Below, one piece after another: positions 8,628-17,521 of a stretch of DNA of 64,000 nucleotides. Below the pieces are notes generated by a model. It did no database searches, was not told where the DNA came from, and was given only the letters and a program-made list of their open reading frames with translations. The DNA is taken from NCBI GenBank assembly GCA_003665935.1, contig QPLR01000005.1, positions 62,001-126,000 of the forward strand. Direction: 5' to 3'. Source of the stretch: Halobellus sp. Atlit-31R. GTDB lineage: Archaea > Halobacteriota > Halobacteria > Halobacteriales > Haloferacaceae. The translations under genes were made by a program, and so were the position numbers. Each line of letters begins with the position of its first letter. Position 1 is the first letter of the stretch.

Positions 8628-9849
8628 CCTCGTCCCCTTCGTCGGATTCTACTTGGCCTCCGGAACTGAACGCCGCGATGGCCGAGACCGCGTCGTCGCG
8701 CTCGGCTGCGCGACCGACGCTCTCAGCCTCTCGGTCCGGTTCGCGCGTCGGATCTTCGAGCGCGGGACCGGAAGCAGTCCCCGAGCCGGACGTGTCGACC
8801 GACGAGCCCGCTGTGGCTGTCGGTGGGTCGGTAGCCGCCTGCGACGACTCGGCGACCGGACTCGACCCGTTCGAGGCGACAGTCGGTGGCTCGGAGGCGA
8901 CCTCCGGCAGCGGCGTCGCTCCCGAAGCACCGTCGCCGACGCCCGATTCGTTCTCCGCGGCGTGCGTTCCGTCCGCTCCTCCGCCGTCGGATCCGTCTGG
9001 AGGGCCGATTTCGCCGTCCGGAGCGGTACCGCCGCCGCTGCTCGCGTACAGTCCGACGACGAACAGGAGGCCGATCCCCGTCGCGATGGCACCGGTGATC
9101 GCCCAGGCCTCTGTCAGCCTGTACGCCGTATAGGCGCTGTACGGGAGAAACAGCGCGAAGACGATCGCGAGGAGCTGGAGGCTCGACCGAGTCAGCGTGA
9201 TCGCGGACGTCCCTCCCGCGGCAGCGTCAGCGGAGTCACTGTCGACGCTGCCGGCATCGCCATTCCCGTCGTCGACACCGTCCTCGGCCGTTTCGGCGTT
9301 ACTCGCGCCCGAGGGGTCCTCGGCCGCCCCGACGTCGTCGTCGACCGATCGGAGGAGCGCCCACAGTTCGGAGGCGACGAAGAGTCCCAGCGGGACGACG
9401 ACAGCAACCGCGAAGCCGAGCGGCGTGTTGACGAACTGCACGACGTAGCCGATCAGCGGGACGACGACAAGCACCTCGCCGAGTACGCGCTCGTGGGGGA
9501 CGGTCCCGCTGTCTGGGTCCTCGTTGGCGTCGCCTTTCGTCACGTAAGCGACGCTATCCTCGCGCTCGACGACGTCGACCACGCGGTGGGTCGTCGGTGT
9601 CTCGCTGTTCGTCCGGAAGGTGATGACGTCGCGTTCGGTGATCTCGTCGGGCGACGCCTCGCGGACGATCACGGCGTCGCCCGGACTCATCGCGGGCTCC
9701 ATACTGCCGGAGAGGACGACGAAACCGTAGTCCGCGCCGACGACCTGAGGGGCGCCGTAGGCGACGAACGGCGCGACGGCCCCGATCAAGAGCAGTACGC
9801 CGAGAACGTGCGCGCCGGTCCGCAACGACCACCCGTCAGCGGCACCCAT
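8620..9849 (-). CDS. D1: SipW-type signal peptidase I with C-terminal membrane extension, 409 aa
   Basis: Signal peptidase of the ER/archaeal type: nucleophile Ser49 in LSGSMEPAMSPGD, His88 in TPTTHRVVD in place of the bacterial Lys, and Asp107 in VTKGDANEDPDSG. There is a membrane segment before the catalytic domain (HVLGVLLLIGAVAPFVAYG) and another after it (about 135-165). A Ser/Asp/Gly linker, two more membrane segments (LLAIVFALFLPYSAYTAY, AIATGIGLLFVVGLYAS) and an acidic tail follow. The extra half is unusual for the family and recurs in D2. First gene of the D1-A1 operon, with a promoter motif about 150 bp upstream. Confidence 0.93.
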   Translation of the reverse strand: MGAADGWSLRTGAHVLGVLLLIGAVAPFVAYGAPQVVGADYGFVVLSGSMEPAMSPGDAVIVREASPDEITERDVITFRTNSETPTTHRVVDVVEREDSVAYVTKGDANEDPDSGTVPHERVLGEVLVVVPLIGYVVQFVNTPLGFAVAVVVPLGLFVASELWALLRSVDDDVGAAEDPSGASNAETAEDGVDDGNGDAGSVDSDSADAAAGGTSAITLTRSSLQLLAIVFALFLPYSAYTAYRLTEAWAITGAIATGIGLLFVVGLYASSGGGTAPDGEIGPPDGSDGGGADGTHAAENESGVGDGASGATPLPEVASEPPTVASNGSSPVAESSQAATDPPTATAGSSVDTSGSGTASGPALEDPTREPDREAESVGRAAERDDAVSAIAAFSSGGQVESDEGDEDG

Positions 9850-9990
9850 CGCGACTCACCCCCCAGGCGCCGGCGCTCCTCGGAGTGCAGTCCCGCTGCG
9901 CTTCCGCGTCCCCTCCTGTTCGCTCACGACTCGTCGCCTCCCCACCGTCGCGATGTTCCCCGTGCACAGGCGTTCGGTGTATCGGTTCGA

Positions 9991-10015
9991 TGTTAGCTAT
10001 CGACCGATTAGCGGG
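9991..10015 (-). promoter_or_regulatory. Shared locus promoter motif upstream of D1
   Basis: On the minus strand this reads CCCGCTAATCGGTCGATAGC then TAACA. The D2 counterpart at 24601-24625 reads CCTCCTAACGCGTCGATAGC then TATGC. The common part is CTAA-C-G-TCGATAGCTA. Related GATTAGCTAT boxes precede I1, I2, Z1 and Z2. The rest of the 282-bp gap between D1 and E1 shows no open frame worth calling. Confidence 0.5.
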
Positions 10016-10131
10016 ACTCCCGGATGACGTAAACAACTGTTTACCGCTCGCACTCGCTGGCGTACCGACCGGCGGTAGCGGCCGTAACGTGTCGTTAAAC
10101 TGCCAGCTACGGGGTGCTCTCGCCGCACCGT

Positions 10132-10887
10132 TCATCCGTCACACCTCCGGCCGGAGACGCCGATAGCGAACCGAGCCGAGTCGCTCTGGATCACGTTCCC
10201 CGCCTGCGCGGGGATCGCCCAGCGGACGGAGACGTAGACGCTGTCGGCGACAGAGAGACAGCCGTCGCCCGCGCGCGCGAGACGGTAGCCCTCCTCGAAC
10301 GTCGGGTCCGCAGCGACTTCGGCGAGCGTGCCCGCGGCGATCGTCTCGTCGCCGTCGGTCACGAAGGGGATGTCCTCACTCGCCCCGTTGCCGGTGCCGA
10401 CGCCCATATCGCGCCAGAGTTCGACCGTCGCGACGTCCTGTAGCTCGCCCCGCTCCGGGGTGTCGTCGCCGGCGGCCCGCTCCGGTTCGTTCCGTCCGTT
10501 CTCGGCGGTCTCAGTGAGCGCGAAGTGCAACGAGACAGCGACCGAGTCGGCCACGCGGTCGTCGGTGGCGTCGTCGACGGGCGTGACTCGGAGCGTGACG
10601 GCCCCGGTGTCGCCGGGGAGTACCGCCTCGTCGACGACGAGGCCGACGTCGCCGGTCCGGTCCGCCGAGACGGTCGTCAGATCCGTGTCGGCCGTGACCG
10701 CGCCGTTGACCGTCTCGCGCCAGTCGAGGGCGAGTGCCGGCAGCGACTCGTCGGTCCGGATCTGCGTCGACTGGGTCAGTTCGACGGGATCGAGGCCGGC
10801 GGCGCTCCGCGCCGGTGCTGCACCGAGCGTGAGCAGGGCCGCACCGGAGAGTGTACCGAGCACCTGTCTGCGTGTTGGGGAAGTCAT
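10132..10887 (-). CDS. E1: Tat-exported TasA/camelysin-like minimal subunit, 251 aa
   Basis: The start is the ATG at 10887, MTSPTRRQVLGTLSGAALL, a twin-arginine-like signal ending APARSA (A-x-A cleavage). The mature part carries the locus core: NGAVTADTDL, FALTETAENGRNEPE, DTPERGELQDVATVELW, GTLAEVAAD and, at the end, WAIPAQAGNVIQSDSARF. It lacks the inserted domains found in F1 and H1, so it looks like the minimal fold. It lies 31 bp after the F1 stop and so is probably last in the I1-H1-G1-F1-E1 unit. E2 is the paralogue. It has no T-arm-like leader. Confidence 0.85.
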   Translation of the reverse strand: MTSPTRRQVLGTLSGAALLTLGAAPARSAAGLDPVELTQSTQIRTDESLPALALDWRETVNGAVTADTDLTTVSADRTGDVGLVVDEAVLPGDTGAVTLRVTPVDDATDDRVADSVAVSLHFALTETAENGRNEPERAAGDDTPERGELQDVATVELWRDMGVGTGNGASEDIPFVTDGDETIAAGTLAEVAADPTFEEGYRLARAGDGCLSVADSVYVSVRWAIPAQAGNVIQSDSARFAIGVSGRRCDG

Positions 10888-10918
10888 CGGTGTGTGTGGA
10901 TGCGCTGTCGGCTGGCGA

Positions 10919-12496
10919 TCACCCGGCCGACGGTTCGTTGTGACGACACTGTTCCGTGTAGAAGCCGAGGTCGAAGCCGACAGAATCGGACTGGATCTCG
11001 TTGCCGACGTCGGTCGGGAGCCACCACGCCAGCCCGATGTAGTGATCCGTCGAGGGCTCGAAGCACCAGCCGTTGTTCTCACCGCTGGTCGGGGACGCAA
11101 GACAGAAGTCCACGTGGCTGATGTCCTGTCCTGTGGGGGTCTGCAGCTCGGTGTCTTCGTCGCTCAAGGAGCCAACGACGTCGTCGTTGGTGAAGTCGTC
11201 GTCCGTGGTGTCGGCCCCCTCGCTCGCGTTGTCGTAGCTGTAAACGTTCGCGCCCTGGTTGCCGCCTTTGACGATGACCTTCGCGACACAGTAGCCCTCG
11301 TCACCGTCTATCGACCAGTCGGTGACAGTCTGACGTCCGTCCACGAGCGCCGTAGCCACCGTAATCTCGCCGTAAGGAGTGGGGTAGCTCTTCTCTCCGG
11401 TCTCGGGAAGTCCCCCCGCTTCGTCGGTCTTGAGGCCCTGGACCAGTCCGAAGTCGGCACACTTCGGATTCTTCGGAATCGTGAGATTGGTCGGATCGTC
11501 AGCTCCAGACGCGTCGACTGTGACTGTCTCTCCGGTCTCGTGCACGCTGTCGTAGTCTTTCTCGATCGGACAGTTTCCGGCCGACGCAGTGATCTCCGCC
11601 CCACTGTCGCCGCCAGGGCAAAGCTGGACCCCGCTTCCGCTCTCGAGGAACGAGAGGAGTTCGGCGAGCGAGAGCGTCGGCGTGAGATACCCCGGGTCGT
11701 CGCCGCCGTCCCCAACCTCGGGGACGTTATCGCCGTCGTCGTACCAGAGACGCGTCTGTATGGCGTCGAGGAGTTCGCCCCTCGTTCCGGGTGCACCTTG
11801 CGTCCCGTCCTCCCCGGTTGCACCCTCTTCAGGCTCCGTCACGCCGTTTTCGCTGTTCGAGGTGAGCGATCCAGTGAGCCAGACGTAGCCCGGCCCGTCG
11901 CACAGGTGATACTGGAGCGTGACCTCGCCGAAGTCGCCCGGCTTGACGTCGTCGAGGTTGAGAAGCGGCTGTGGCGTCCCGTCGACGTACGTGTCTGGGT
12001 TCTGCGTCCGAAGCCCGTTGCCGGTTGGGTCCCGGTCTTGTTGCAGGTCGGCCCCGTCGGCGCAGATGTATCCGACTCCGAGGTCGGTCGTCTCTCCTGG
12101 TTCGGCGGCGAAGTCGTTCTGTTTCCTGTCGTTGTCGGGATCCGGATACGACTCGACGGAGGTATCGTTCAGATACGCTTCCTGCCCGACGTCCGGTAGC
12201 CAAGCGATCGGGTTCGTAGGGTCCGGAAGAGGTAGCTCGGATTCGTTCGGCGATCTCCGCACTTCTTCGAGTGTTGCCGGCGGTTCGTCGAGTCCAATCT
12301 GCCGGGGATTCGAGCGATGCTCTTCCCAGGCGAGCTTCACTTCGAGCTCGCCTGTTGCGATCGCGGTACCTCGGAACAGTTCCTCGTCGCTGAACAGTGC
12401 CGACGTCCCGAGTCCCGCCCCCGCCGATGCGAGACCGACGCTTCCGAGACTGGCGAGGACCGCCCGTCGAGAGATCTCTATTCTGTCATCTGCCAT
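10919..12496 (-). CDS. F1: SipW-type TasA-like surface protein with inserted KGG domain, 525 aa
   Basis: The start chosen is MADDRIEISRRAVLASLG at 12496; upstream in-frame codons belong to the leader element. The signal SRRAVLASLGSVGLASAGAG ends GTSALFSDEE. The TasA-like core shows LNLDDVKPGDFGEVTLQYHL, ENGVTEPE, RLWYDDGDN and LAWWLPTDVGNEIQSDS, ending FYTEQCRHNEPS. Between GSGVQLCPG and HYIGLAWW sits an extra domain of about 180 residues with YGEITVATALVDG, VAKVIVKGGNQGANVYSY and ISHVDFC. That domain resembles one seen in many extracellular adhesin-like proteins (recalled, not searched). Unique to copy 1. Confidence 0.85.
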   Translation of the reverse strand: MADDRIEISRRAVLASLGSVGLASAGAGLGTSALFSDEELFRGTAIATGELEVKLAWEEHRSNPRQIGLDEPPATLEEVRRSPNESELPLPDPTNPIAWLPDVGQEAYLNDTSVESYPDPDNDRKQNDFAAEPGETTDLGVGYICADGADLQQDRDPTGNGLRTQNPDTYVDGTPQPLLNLDDVKPGDFGEVTLQYHLCDGPGYVWLTGSLTSNSENGVTEPEEGATGEDGTQGAPGTRGELLDAIQTRLWYDDGDNVPEVGDGGDDPGYLTPTLSLAELLSFLESGSGVQLCPGGDSGAEITASAGNCPIEKDYDSVHETGETVTVDASGADDPTNLTIPKNPKCADFGLVQGLKTDEAGGLPETGEKSYPTPYGEITVATALVDGRQTVTDWSIDGDEGYCVAKVIVKGGNQGANVYSYDNASEGADTTDDDFTNDDVVGSLSDEDTELQTPTGQDISHVDFCLASPTSGENNGWCFEPSTDHYIGLAWWLPTDVGNEIQSDSVGFDLGFYTEQCRHNEPSAG

Positions 12497-12507
12497 TTTT
12501 TCTAACT

Positions 12508-12579
12508 CCCTCAGTTGGGAAGGACCCACGGACGGAGTCGAACCGCCCAACGCAACAGAGGCGTCGCACCAGCGTGGAT
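12508..12579 (-). promoter_or_regulatory. T-arm-like leader element before F1
   Basis: On the coding strand the outer helix AUCCACG (12579-12573) pairs with CGUGGGU (12530-12524), 7 bp with one G-U. Inside are a hairpin CGACGC-CUCUGUU-GCGUUG and the T-arm look-alike GGCGG-UUCGACU-CCGUC (12547-12531). A weak CCC/GGG hairpin lies 11 nt before the ATG. The inner hairpin has a 7-nt loop, giving a small three-way, tRNA-like fold without a full cloverleaf. Confidence 0.55.
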
Positions 12580-12611
12580 CAGTGAGTCGTCGGCCCCGGA
12601 GTCCGTCTCGT

Positions 12612-13727
12612 TCAGTCCGTCGTCCCGGCCCCTGAGCCATCGTTGTGCCGGCATTGTTCGGTGTAGAATCCCAGGTCGAACGTCACCGCATCCGACTGGA
12701 CTGCGTTGCCGACGCCGGTCGGCAGCCACCACGCGAAGCCGAAGTAGTACGTAGTGGAGTTCGGATAGCACTCCCGCACTCCCGTCGTCGGATCGGGGTC
12801 GAGCGGGATCCCGTCTCCTGCCGACAACCGATCCAGAACCTCCCGGAGGCTCCCCGCCGCGAGCAGTGAGTCTTCGGCCCCGAGCGAGATGTTCGTCACC
12901 TCGTCGACGTCGTGCGGCGAGTGGATCATCTCTGTCTGCTCGCGGACGTTGTCGCCGTCGTCGTACCAGACCGCGGCTCTCACTTCGTCCAGCAACTCGA
13001 CGCCGTTTCTCTCGCCCTCCGCGGACTGTTCGGGCTCCGTCTGACCGTTCTCGTTGGCTTCGAGCAGTTCCCCCGTGAGCCACAGGAACCCCGGGTTGTT
13101 GTGCAGATGAGTGCTGAAAGTCACCTCGCCGAAATCCCCCGGCTTGACGTCGTCGAGTTCGATTACGGGCCGCGCGAGGTCGTTCGGAACGTCTGCGAAC
13201 TGGTCGTGGAACGCCTGCTCGATCGCCTCCGGAGACAGCGCCGGGTTCTGGCTGGCGATCTGATCGCGGGTCAAAACGAGATCCTGAACCCCGTCCCCGT
13301 CTCGGTCCGGCTGTGCTTCCACGGCTGTGTTGTCGAGGAAGTCGTCCATCGCCGACTCGGGAACGGCAACCATCGGCTCCTCGAACGTCGGAAATCCTGC
13401 GTACCCACTTGGGACCTTCGTCGGGTCGCCGCCGACGCGTCGCACCTCGAAGTCGTCGACGCTGTCGCCGTCGCGGTCGACGTCGAACTCGTCGCCACCA
13501 AAATCGTCGACTCGGTCGTCGTCGAGGCTCACTGCGTTGTCGTAGTAGTGCTCTTCCCAGTCGACCTGAAGATCCAACTCGCCCGCAGCGAGTTGGTTCC
13601 CCTCGAACGACTCTGTATCGTTGAAATACGCGCTCGTGCCTAACCCAGCGCCCGCCGACGCGAGGCCGGTGGCTCCGACTGCTGCGAGCAGTTTCCGCCT
13701 GGTCAGTGCGTGTCGATGATCTGTCAT
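12612..13727 (-). CDS. G1: SipW-type TasA-like surface protein, 371 aa
   Basis: Starts MTDHRHALTRRKLLAAVG at the ATG 13727 (a GTG 9 bp upstream is less likely). Twin-arginine-like signal, then GTSAYFNDTESFEGNQLAAG. Core motifs: IELDDVKPGDFGEVTFSTHL, NPGFLWLTGELLEANENGQT, AAVWYDDGDN, GSLREVLDRLSAGDGIPLD and FAWWLPTGVGNAVQSDAV, ending FYTEQCRHNDGS. There is no inserted VWA or KGG domain, so it serves as the plain version of the H1 scaffold. The N-terminal half has an Asp-rich calcium-site-like stretch (DVDRDGDSVDD, DRDGDGVQD). Copy 2 has no equivalent. Confidence 0.87.
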   Translation of the reverse strand: MTDHRHALTRRKLLAAVGATGLASAGAGLGTSAYFNDTESFEGNQLAAGELDLQVDWEEHYYDNAVSLDDDRVDDFGGDEFDVDRDGDSVDDFEVRRVGGDPTKVPSGYAGFPTFEEPMVAVPESAMDDFLDNTAVEAQPDRDGDGVQDLVLTRDQIASQNPALSPEAIEQAFHDQFADVPNDLARPVIELDDVKPGDFGEVTFSTHLHNNPGFLWLTGELLEANENGQTEPEQSAEGERNGVELLDEVRAAVWYDDGDNVREQTEMIHSPHDVDEVTNISLGAEDSLLAAGSLREVLDRLSAGDGIPLDPDPTTGVRECYPNSTTYYFGFAWWLPTGVGNAVQSDAVTFDLGFYTEQCRHNDGSGAGTTD

Positions 13728-13735
13728 CGTAATCA

Positions 13736-13802
13736 CCCCGCGAGGGGAAACTCACGAGCGGAGTCGAACCGCTCGACGCGCACGGCGTCGCACCGGCGTG
13801 AG
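13736..13802 (-). promoter_or_regulatory. T-arm-like leader element before G1
   Basis: The outer helix CUCACG (13802-13797) pairs with CGUGAG (13756-13751). The inner hairpin CGACGC-CGUGC-GCGUCG has six perfect pairs. The T-arm look-alike is GAGCGG-UUCGACU-CCGCUC in the frame that counts the flanking G-C. A CCCC/GGGG hairpin (13736-13747) ends 8 nt before the ATG. Both outer helix and T stem differ from the other copies at paired positions while keeping pairing, which is covariation evidence for a folded RNA. Confidence 0.6.
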
Positions 13803-13829
13803 AGAGTCTGTCAGCGGACTAAACGTGGG

Positions 13830-15662
13830 TCAGGCTTCGGCGTCTGGCCCGGATCCGTCGTTGTGGCGGCACTGCTCGGTGTAGAAGCCGAGGTCGAAAC
13901 TCACGGAGTCGGACTGAATCTGATTCGCGTGGTTCAGTGGCAGCCACCACTCGAACCCGACACAGTGGGTCGATCCACTGGGGAAGCACTCCCGGCCCTC
14001 GTCAGTCGGCCCATCGGTGAGCTCGTCGAACGCCGTCGTCAGATCTCCGTCGAGTGGGATCCCGTTCCCACCTCCGAGTCGATCGAGCGCCTCACTGAGT
14101 GTTCCGAGGAAGAACACCTCCTCCCCGACGACGATGGCCTCCTGCAGTTGCTGTGCGAGGCCCTCTAGGTCGGCGAACGCGACGGTGAAATTGAATCCCG
14201 GCGAGGCGATTTCGCTCTCCAGATAGTTTGGGAGCGTCCCGTACGTGCTGGTGGCACCCTGGCTCATCGCGTCCGTCGAATCGTCTTCGCCCACGAACAC
14301 CGTCGCAATCCGTGTCGTGTTCCCCCGGACGGTATCTGACACGATGGCCGTTTCACTCATCTCACCCTCGGAAACGGTGCTGTCCTGCACTCCCTCGTCG
14401 TAGCCGTCGGTCGTGTCGTCGGCCGAGTACCCGGGGTCGTCGGTTCCGCGCGGTGCCTCGAACCCGTTCGTGGTGTAGTTCTTGCTGCCGTAGTTCGGAC
14501 CGCCGTCGGTGAACATCACGATCGTCTTTTGAGCACCGTCGCGCGCACCACGCGTGGTGTCACGAACGAGCTGGTCGGCGACGTCGAGCGCCGCCGGCAT
14601 CGGCGTGTTGCCTCCGAAACTCGGCAGGGCGACGGAGACGTTGTCGGGTGTATCTAGGTCTTGGACGTTCCCGACCTGATCGTTACCGAACGTGAGCGTT
14701 CCCACCCGCACGGCCCCGTTCGTCGGCAGTTGTTCGATGAACTCGTTGACGCCGTCGCGCATCTGCTGTTGCTCCCCGCCGCGGATCGATCCCGACGTGT
14801 CGACGGCGAGTACGATGTCGAGATCGCCCATCTCCTCGTCGACCTGGTTGTCGCAGTCGTCGTCGTACCACAGGCGCGTCATTATGTTCTGGGCGAGCTC
14901 GCCGCTCGTATCGTCGCCTGCGTTGGGATCGGCAACGCCCTCGCCGTCGTCTTCGTCTTTGTCCTTCGCCTCCGGTTCTGTCACGCCGTTTTCGGCGTTT
15001 TTGAGAAGTTCGCCCTGGAGCCAGAGGTAGCCCGGATTGTCACAGAGGTGGGCGCTGAGAGTCACCTCACCGAAGTCGCCCGGTTTGACGTCGTCGAGAT
15101 TGACGAGGGGGAACACCGTCTCCTCCTCTGCATCGTAGGTGTCGTCGTTTTGCGTCCGAAGCCCCTCCACGGGATCCAGATCCTCGGGGGTATCAGCACC
15201 GTCCGTGCAGGGCTCGTACTCGGCGTCCTGAATACCGTCGCCGTCCGAATCGGGGAAGGCTTCGATCGACGTCGCGTCCCAGAAGGCGTCTTTCCCGTCG
15301 GTGAAGTTCAGCGCGATGGGCTTCGCGTCGGACATCGCCTTCAGTGTCGTCACTGGTGCCTCGTCGCGGTATTCGCCGTTTCGTAGTCGCTGGACCGGTT
15401 CGAGCGCCGGGAGGACGTAGTCGGCGTCGCCGACACTCTCGGCGGTCTCGGCCCCTTCCGCCGATCCGTCGTAGTAGTGCTCTTCCCAGTCGACCTTGAG
15501 GTCGAGCTCGCCCGCCGTGAGCTGGTTGTTCTCGAACGATTCAGTGTCGCTGAAGTACGCACTCGTACCGAGGCCGGCGCCGGCAGAGGCCGCACCGACG
15601 GCCCCGAGCGCGCCCAGGACTTTCCGTCGTGAGAGGTTGAGGTCGAATTCGTGGTCTGTCAT
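13830..15662 (-). CDS. H1: SipW-type TasA-like protein with inserted VWA domain, 610 aa
   Basis: The start is MTDHEFDLNLSRRKVLGALG at 15662. The signal ends GTSAYFSDTESFENN. N-terminal core: LVNLDDVKPGDFGEVTLSAH, CDNPGYLWL, ENGVTEPE, RLWYDDDCDNQVDEE. A von Willebrand A domain of about 220 residues follows with the full MIDAS: DTSGS, the Thr of GGNTPMPAAL and the Asp of FTDGGPNYG. The core then resumes at EEVFFLGTLSEALDRLGGGN and ends FEWWLPLNHANQIQSDS, FYTEQCRHND. An Asp-rich DSDGDGIQD looks like a Ca2+ loop. VWA domains bind protein partners through metal, so adhesion or fibre tip is inferred. H2 is the paralogue. Confidence 0.9.
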   Translation of the reverse strand: MTDHEFDLNLSRRKVLGALGAVGAASAGAGLGTSAYFSDTESFENNQLTAGELDLKVDWEEHYYDGSAEGAETAESVGDADYVLPALEPVQRLRNGEYRDEAPVTTLKAMSDAKPIALNFTDGKDAFWDATSIEAFPDSDGDGIQDAEYEPCTDGADTPEDLDPVEGLRTQNDDTYDAEEETVFPLVNLDDVKPGDFGEVTLSAHLCDNPGYLWLQGELLKNAENGVTEPEAKDKDEDDGEGVADPNAGDDTSGELAQNIMTRLWYDDDCDNQVDEEMGDLDIVLAVDTSGSIRGGEQQQMRDGVNEFIEQLPTNGAVRVGTLTFGNDQVGNVQDLDTPDNVSVALPSFGGNTPMPAALDVADQLVRDTTRGARDGAQKTIVMFTDGGPNYGSKNYTTNGFEAPRGTDDPGYSADDTTDGYDEGVQDSTVSEGEMSETAIVSDTVRGNTTRIATVFVGEDDSTDAMSQGATSTYGTLPNYLESEIASPGFNFTVAFADLEGLAQQLQEAIVVGEEVFFLGTLSEALDRLGGGNGIPLDGDLTTAFDELTDGPTDEGRECFPSGSTHCVGFEWWLPLNHANQIQSDSVSFDLGFYTEQCRHNDGSGPDAEA

Positions 15663-15704
15663 CTGTCGTCTCCTCGATTGTGGCCACCCTCGCGGTGTCC
15701 GCAT

Positions 15705-15757
15705 CCCCATCCGGGGAAAACCCACCGGCGGAGTCGAACCGCCGTACTCCGAGTGGG
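15705..15757 (-). promoter_or_regulatory. T-arm-like leader element before H1 (minimal form)
   Basis: Shortest member. CCCAC (15757-15753) pairs with GUGGG (15725-15721) and encloses only an 8-nt linker UCGGAGUA and the T-arm look-alike CGGCGG-UUCGACU-CCGCCG. It is therefore close to a tRNA acceptor/T minihelix. A CCCC/GGGG hairpin (15705-15716) follows, 42 nt before the ATG. The intervening 42 nt show no other structure I can support. Confidence 0.6.
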
Positions 15758-15801
15758 GGTCGGCTTCACTTCTTCAGCCTACGTGCTGTGGCGAGTGTTC
15801 G

Positions 15802-17157
15802 CTACCGCCAGTCGATGCCGACGAAGCTCTGCCCGTTGAAGTCGGAAGTCGATCCCTCGAACCGAAGCGTTCCCTCGACGGTCACCGTGCTTGTCGCCGG
15901 AACGTTCGTCAACTCGAGGAACGTGAGGTCGTCGACAGAGCTGATCTCGTCTGGAGACACCGCGTTGCCGTTGAGCGTGACGTCCTTCACGACGGTCGTC
16001 ACGTCCGGACTGCCGCTGCTGGCTGTCAGCGCAATGTCGACCTGGCTCGGAACGCCCTGTGGCCACTCAGGCTCTCCCGTGGACGCTGCGTTCGCGTCGC
16101 CGTCGGTGACGTCGTCGTCGGTCACCGTCACCCCGTTAATCGTGAGCGAGGCAGTTTCCGCCGACGGATCGACCGACGCGGTGAAGCCCACATCCGTGTT
16201 TGCTGGGAACGTGTCACCTGGATCCGGGCCCCAAAGCGTCGTGTTTTCCACGCCGCCGCTGTCCCCGTGGATCTGGATCTCTCCGCGACCGGAGCCCGCT
16301 CGCGAGAGGGCCTGCATCGAGAACGCCTTGTCGTAGGAGATCTGTGAGAAGTCTCCGCTGCCCACAGTTCCCTCGGGGAGGCAGGGGTTGTTGGTCCCGG
16401 AATTGTGTCGGGACTGCTGGGCGTACAGCTGGAGATCGAAGGTCAGTGTGTCCGACTGGATTTCGTTACCGACTTCGGTCGGCACCTTCCAGTCGAGACA
16501 CAGACAGTAATTGCCATCCTCGTTGTCGGAGCCGACGAACTCTTGTTGATCTCCGGGTGCGGGGAACCCAGGGACTGCGGCGCCGCCATCGAGCGGAACG
16601 CCGTAGCGGATCGTGGCGAGGAAGTCAGCTAGCGTGCCCGTCCAAGCCTCCGCAACGGTCGTGACGTCTTCAGGACCGAAGTCCTGCCCGAAGTCATCCG
16701 CGACTTCGCAGTATTCAACTGTGAGGTCGATGTTCTGGGCGAGCTCACCGTACCGAGCTCCGGTCGTGTCGTCGACCTGCACTTCCGGCTCGTTCTGTCC
16801 GTTCTCGTCGTTCGCAGTGAGCTCACCGCAGAGCCACAGGTACGCGGGGTTCGTTTCGATGCGAGGGCAGAGCGTGATCAGACCGCTATCGCCCGGCTTC
16901 ACGTCAGTGAGCTCGGATTCGACGGCGTCACCGTTTGCAGCTCCAGTGACGAACCCGCTGCCGGCACTCCCCTGGTTCCAGTAGGAGTAGTAGTCGACGA
17001 TGAGATCCATCGTCCCGGCCGTGACGATGTTATTCTCGAACGACTCCGTATCGTTGAAGTACGCGCTCGTGCCGAGCCCGGCGCCGCCAGACGCGACGCC
17101 GATGGTTCCGAGCGCAGCCAATGCCTTCCGCCGTGAGATTTCGAACCGGTCTGTCAT
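15802..17157 (-). CDS. I1: SipW-type TasA-like protein with C-terminal extra domain, 451 aa
   Basis: First gene of the I1-H1-G1-F1-E1 unit. Starts MTDRFEISRRKALAALGTIG at 17157; the signal ends GTSAYFNDTESFENNIVTAG. Core: LTDVKPGDSGLITLCPRIET, NPAYLWLCGEL, ENGQNEPE, RYGELAQNIDLTVEYCE, LDWKVPTEVGNEIQSDTLTF, ending AQQSRHNSGT at about residue 250. About 200 further residues form a second beta-rich domain (EIQIHGDSGGVENT, ASLTINGVTVTDDDV, FNGQSFVGIDWR) whose family I do not recognise. The N-terminus is nearly identical to I2, but I2 lacks this extra domain. Confidence 0.87.
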   Translation of the reverse strand: MTDRFEISRRKALAALGTIGVASGGAGLGTSAYFNDTESFENNIVTAGTMDLIVDYYSYWNQGSAGSGFVTGAANGDAVESELTDVKPGDSGLITLCPRIETNPAYLWLCGELTANDENGQNEPEVQVDDTTGARYGELAQNIDLTVEYCEVADDFGQDFGPEDVTTVAEAWTGTLADFLATIRYGVPLDGGAAVPGFPAPGDQQEFVGSDNEDGNYCLCLDWKVPTEVGNEIQSDTLTFDLQLYAQQSRHNSGTNNPCLPEGTVGSGDFSQISYDKAFSMQALSRAGSGRGEIQIHGDSGGVENTTLWGPDPGDTFPANTDVGFTASVDPSAETASLTINGVTVTDDDVTDGDANAASTGEPEWPQGVPSQVDIALTASSGSPDVTTVVKDVTLNGNAVSPDEISSVDDLTFLELTNVPATSTVTVEGTLRFEGSTSDFNGQSFVGIDWR

Positions 17158-17166
17158 AGTTCTCGC

Positions 17167-17252
17167 CCCCCGTGTGCGGGGGAGACCCACTGACGGAGTC
17201 GAACCGCCGCCGCAGCCGCCGTCGAGACGAACGCTACGGGTCCACTGTGGGT
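17167..17252 (-). promoter_or_regulatory. T-arm-like leader element before I1
   Basis: The outer helix ACCCAC (17252-17247) pairs with GUGGGU (17190-17185), 6 bp. T-arm look-alike GGCGG-UUCGACU-CCGUC (17208-17192, one G-U). The 38-nt middle is GC-rich without a clear anticodon arm. The CCCCC/GGGGG hairpin (17167-17182) ends 9 nt before the ATG, where a ribosome-binding site would sit. Confidence 0.55.
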
Positions 17253-17285
17253 GCGTCCACACTCTCACCCCACAGGAGACACCCC

Positions 17286-17321
17286 ATTAGCTAATCGCGA
17301 GTTTGCGTCGCTAACAGCTAG
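17286..17321 (-). promoter_or_regulatory. Shared promoter motif upstream of I1
   Basis: The minus strand reads GTTAG, 5 nt, then CAAACTCGCGATTAGCTAAT. The I2 copy (28726-28756) reads GTTAG, 5 nt, then AAAACTCGCAATTAGCTAT. Identity over this stretch stands out in otherwise divergent flanks. A direct GTTAG/ATTAG pairing of half-sites is visible. Confidence 0.5.
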
Positions 17322-17521
17322 ATTGCACATTTATCCCCGCGTTTTTCGTATAGAGAGCGCCTATATCGACGGTACCTGCGGCTTTCGTCCGCGACGACGC
17401 GAGCGAAATTGTAGCAGTTGACTACCAGACACGACAGCGGAAAATGATTGGTTAAATGACTCTATTGTCGACGTAGCGGTGCAGGGAACCGCATTCACGG
17501 TCTCTCACCTCTGAGACGTCG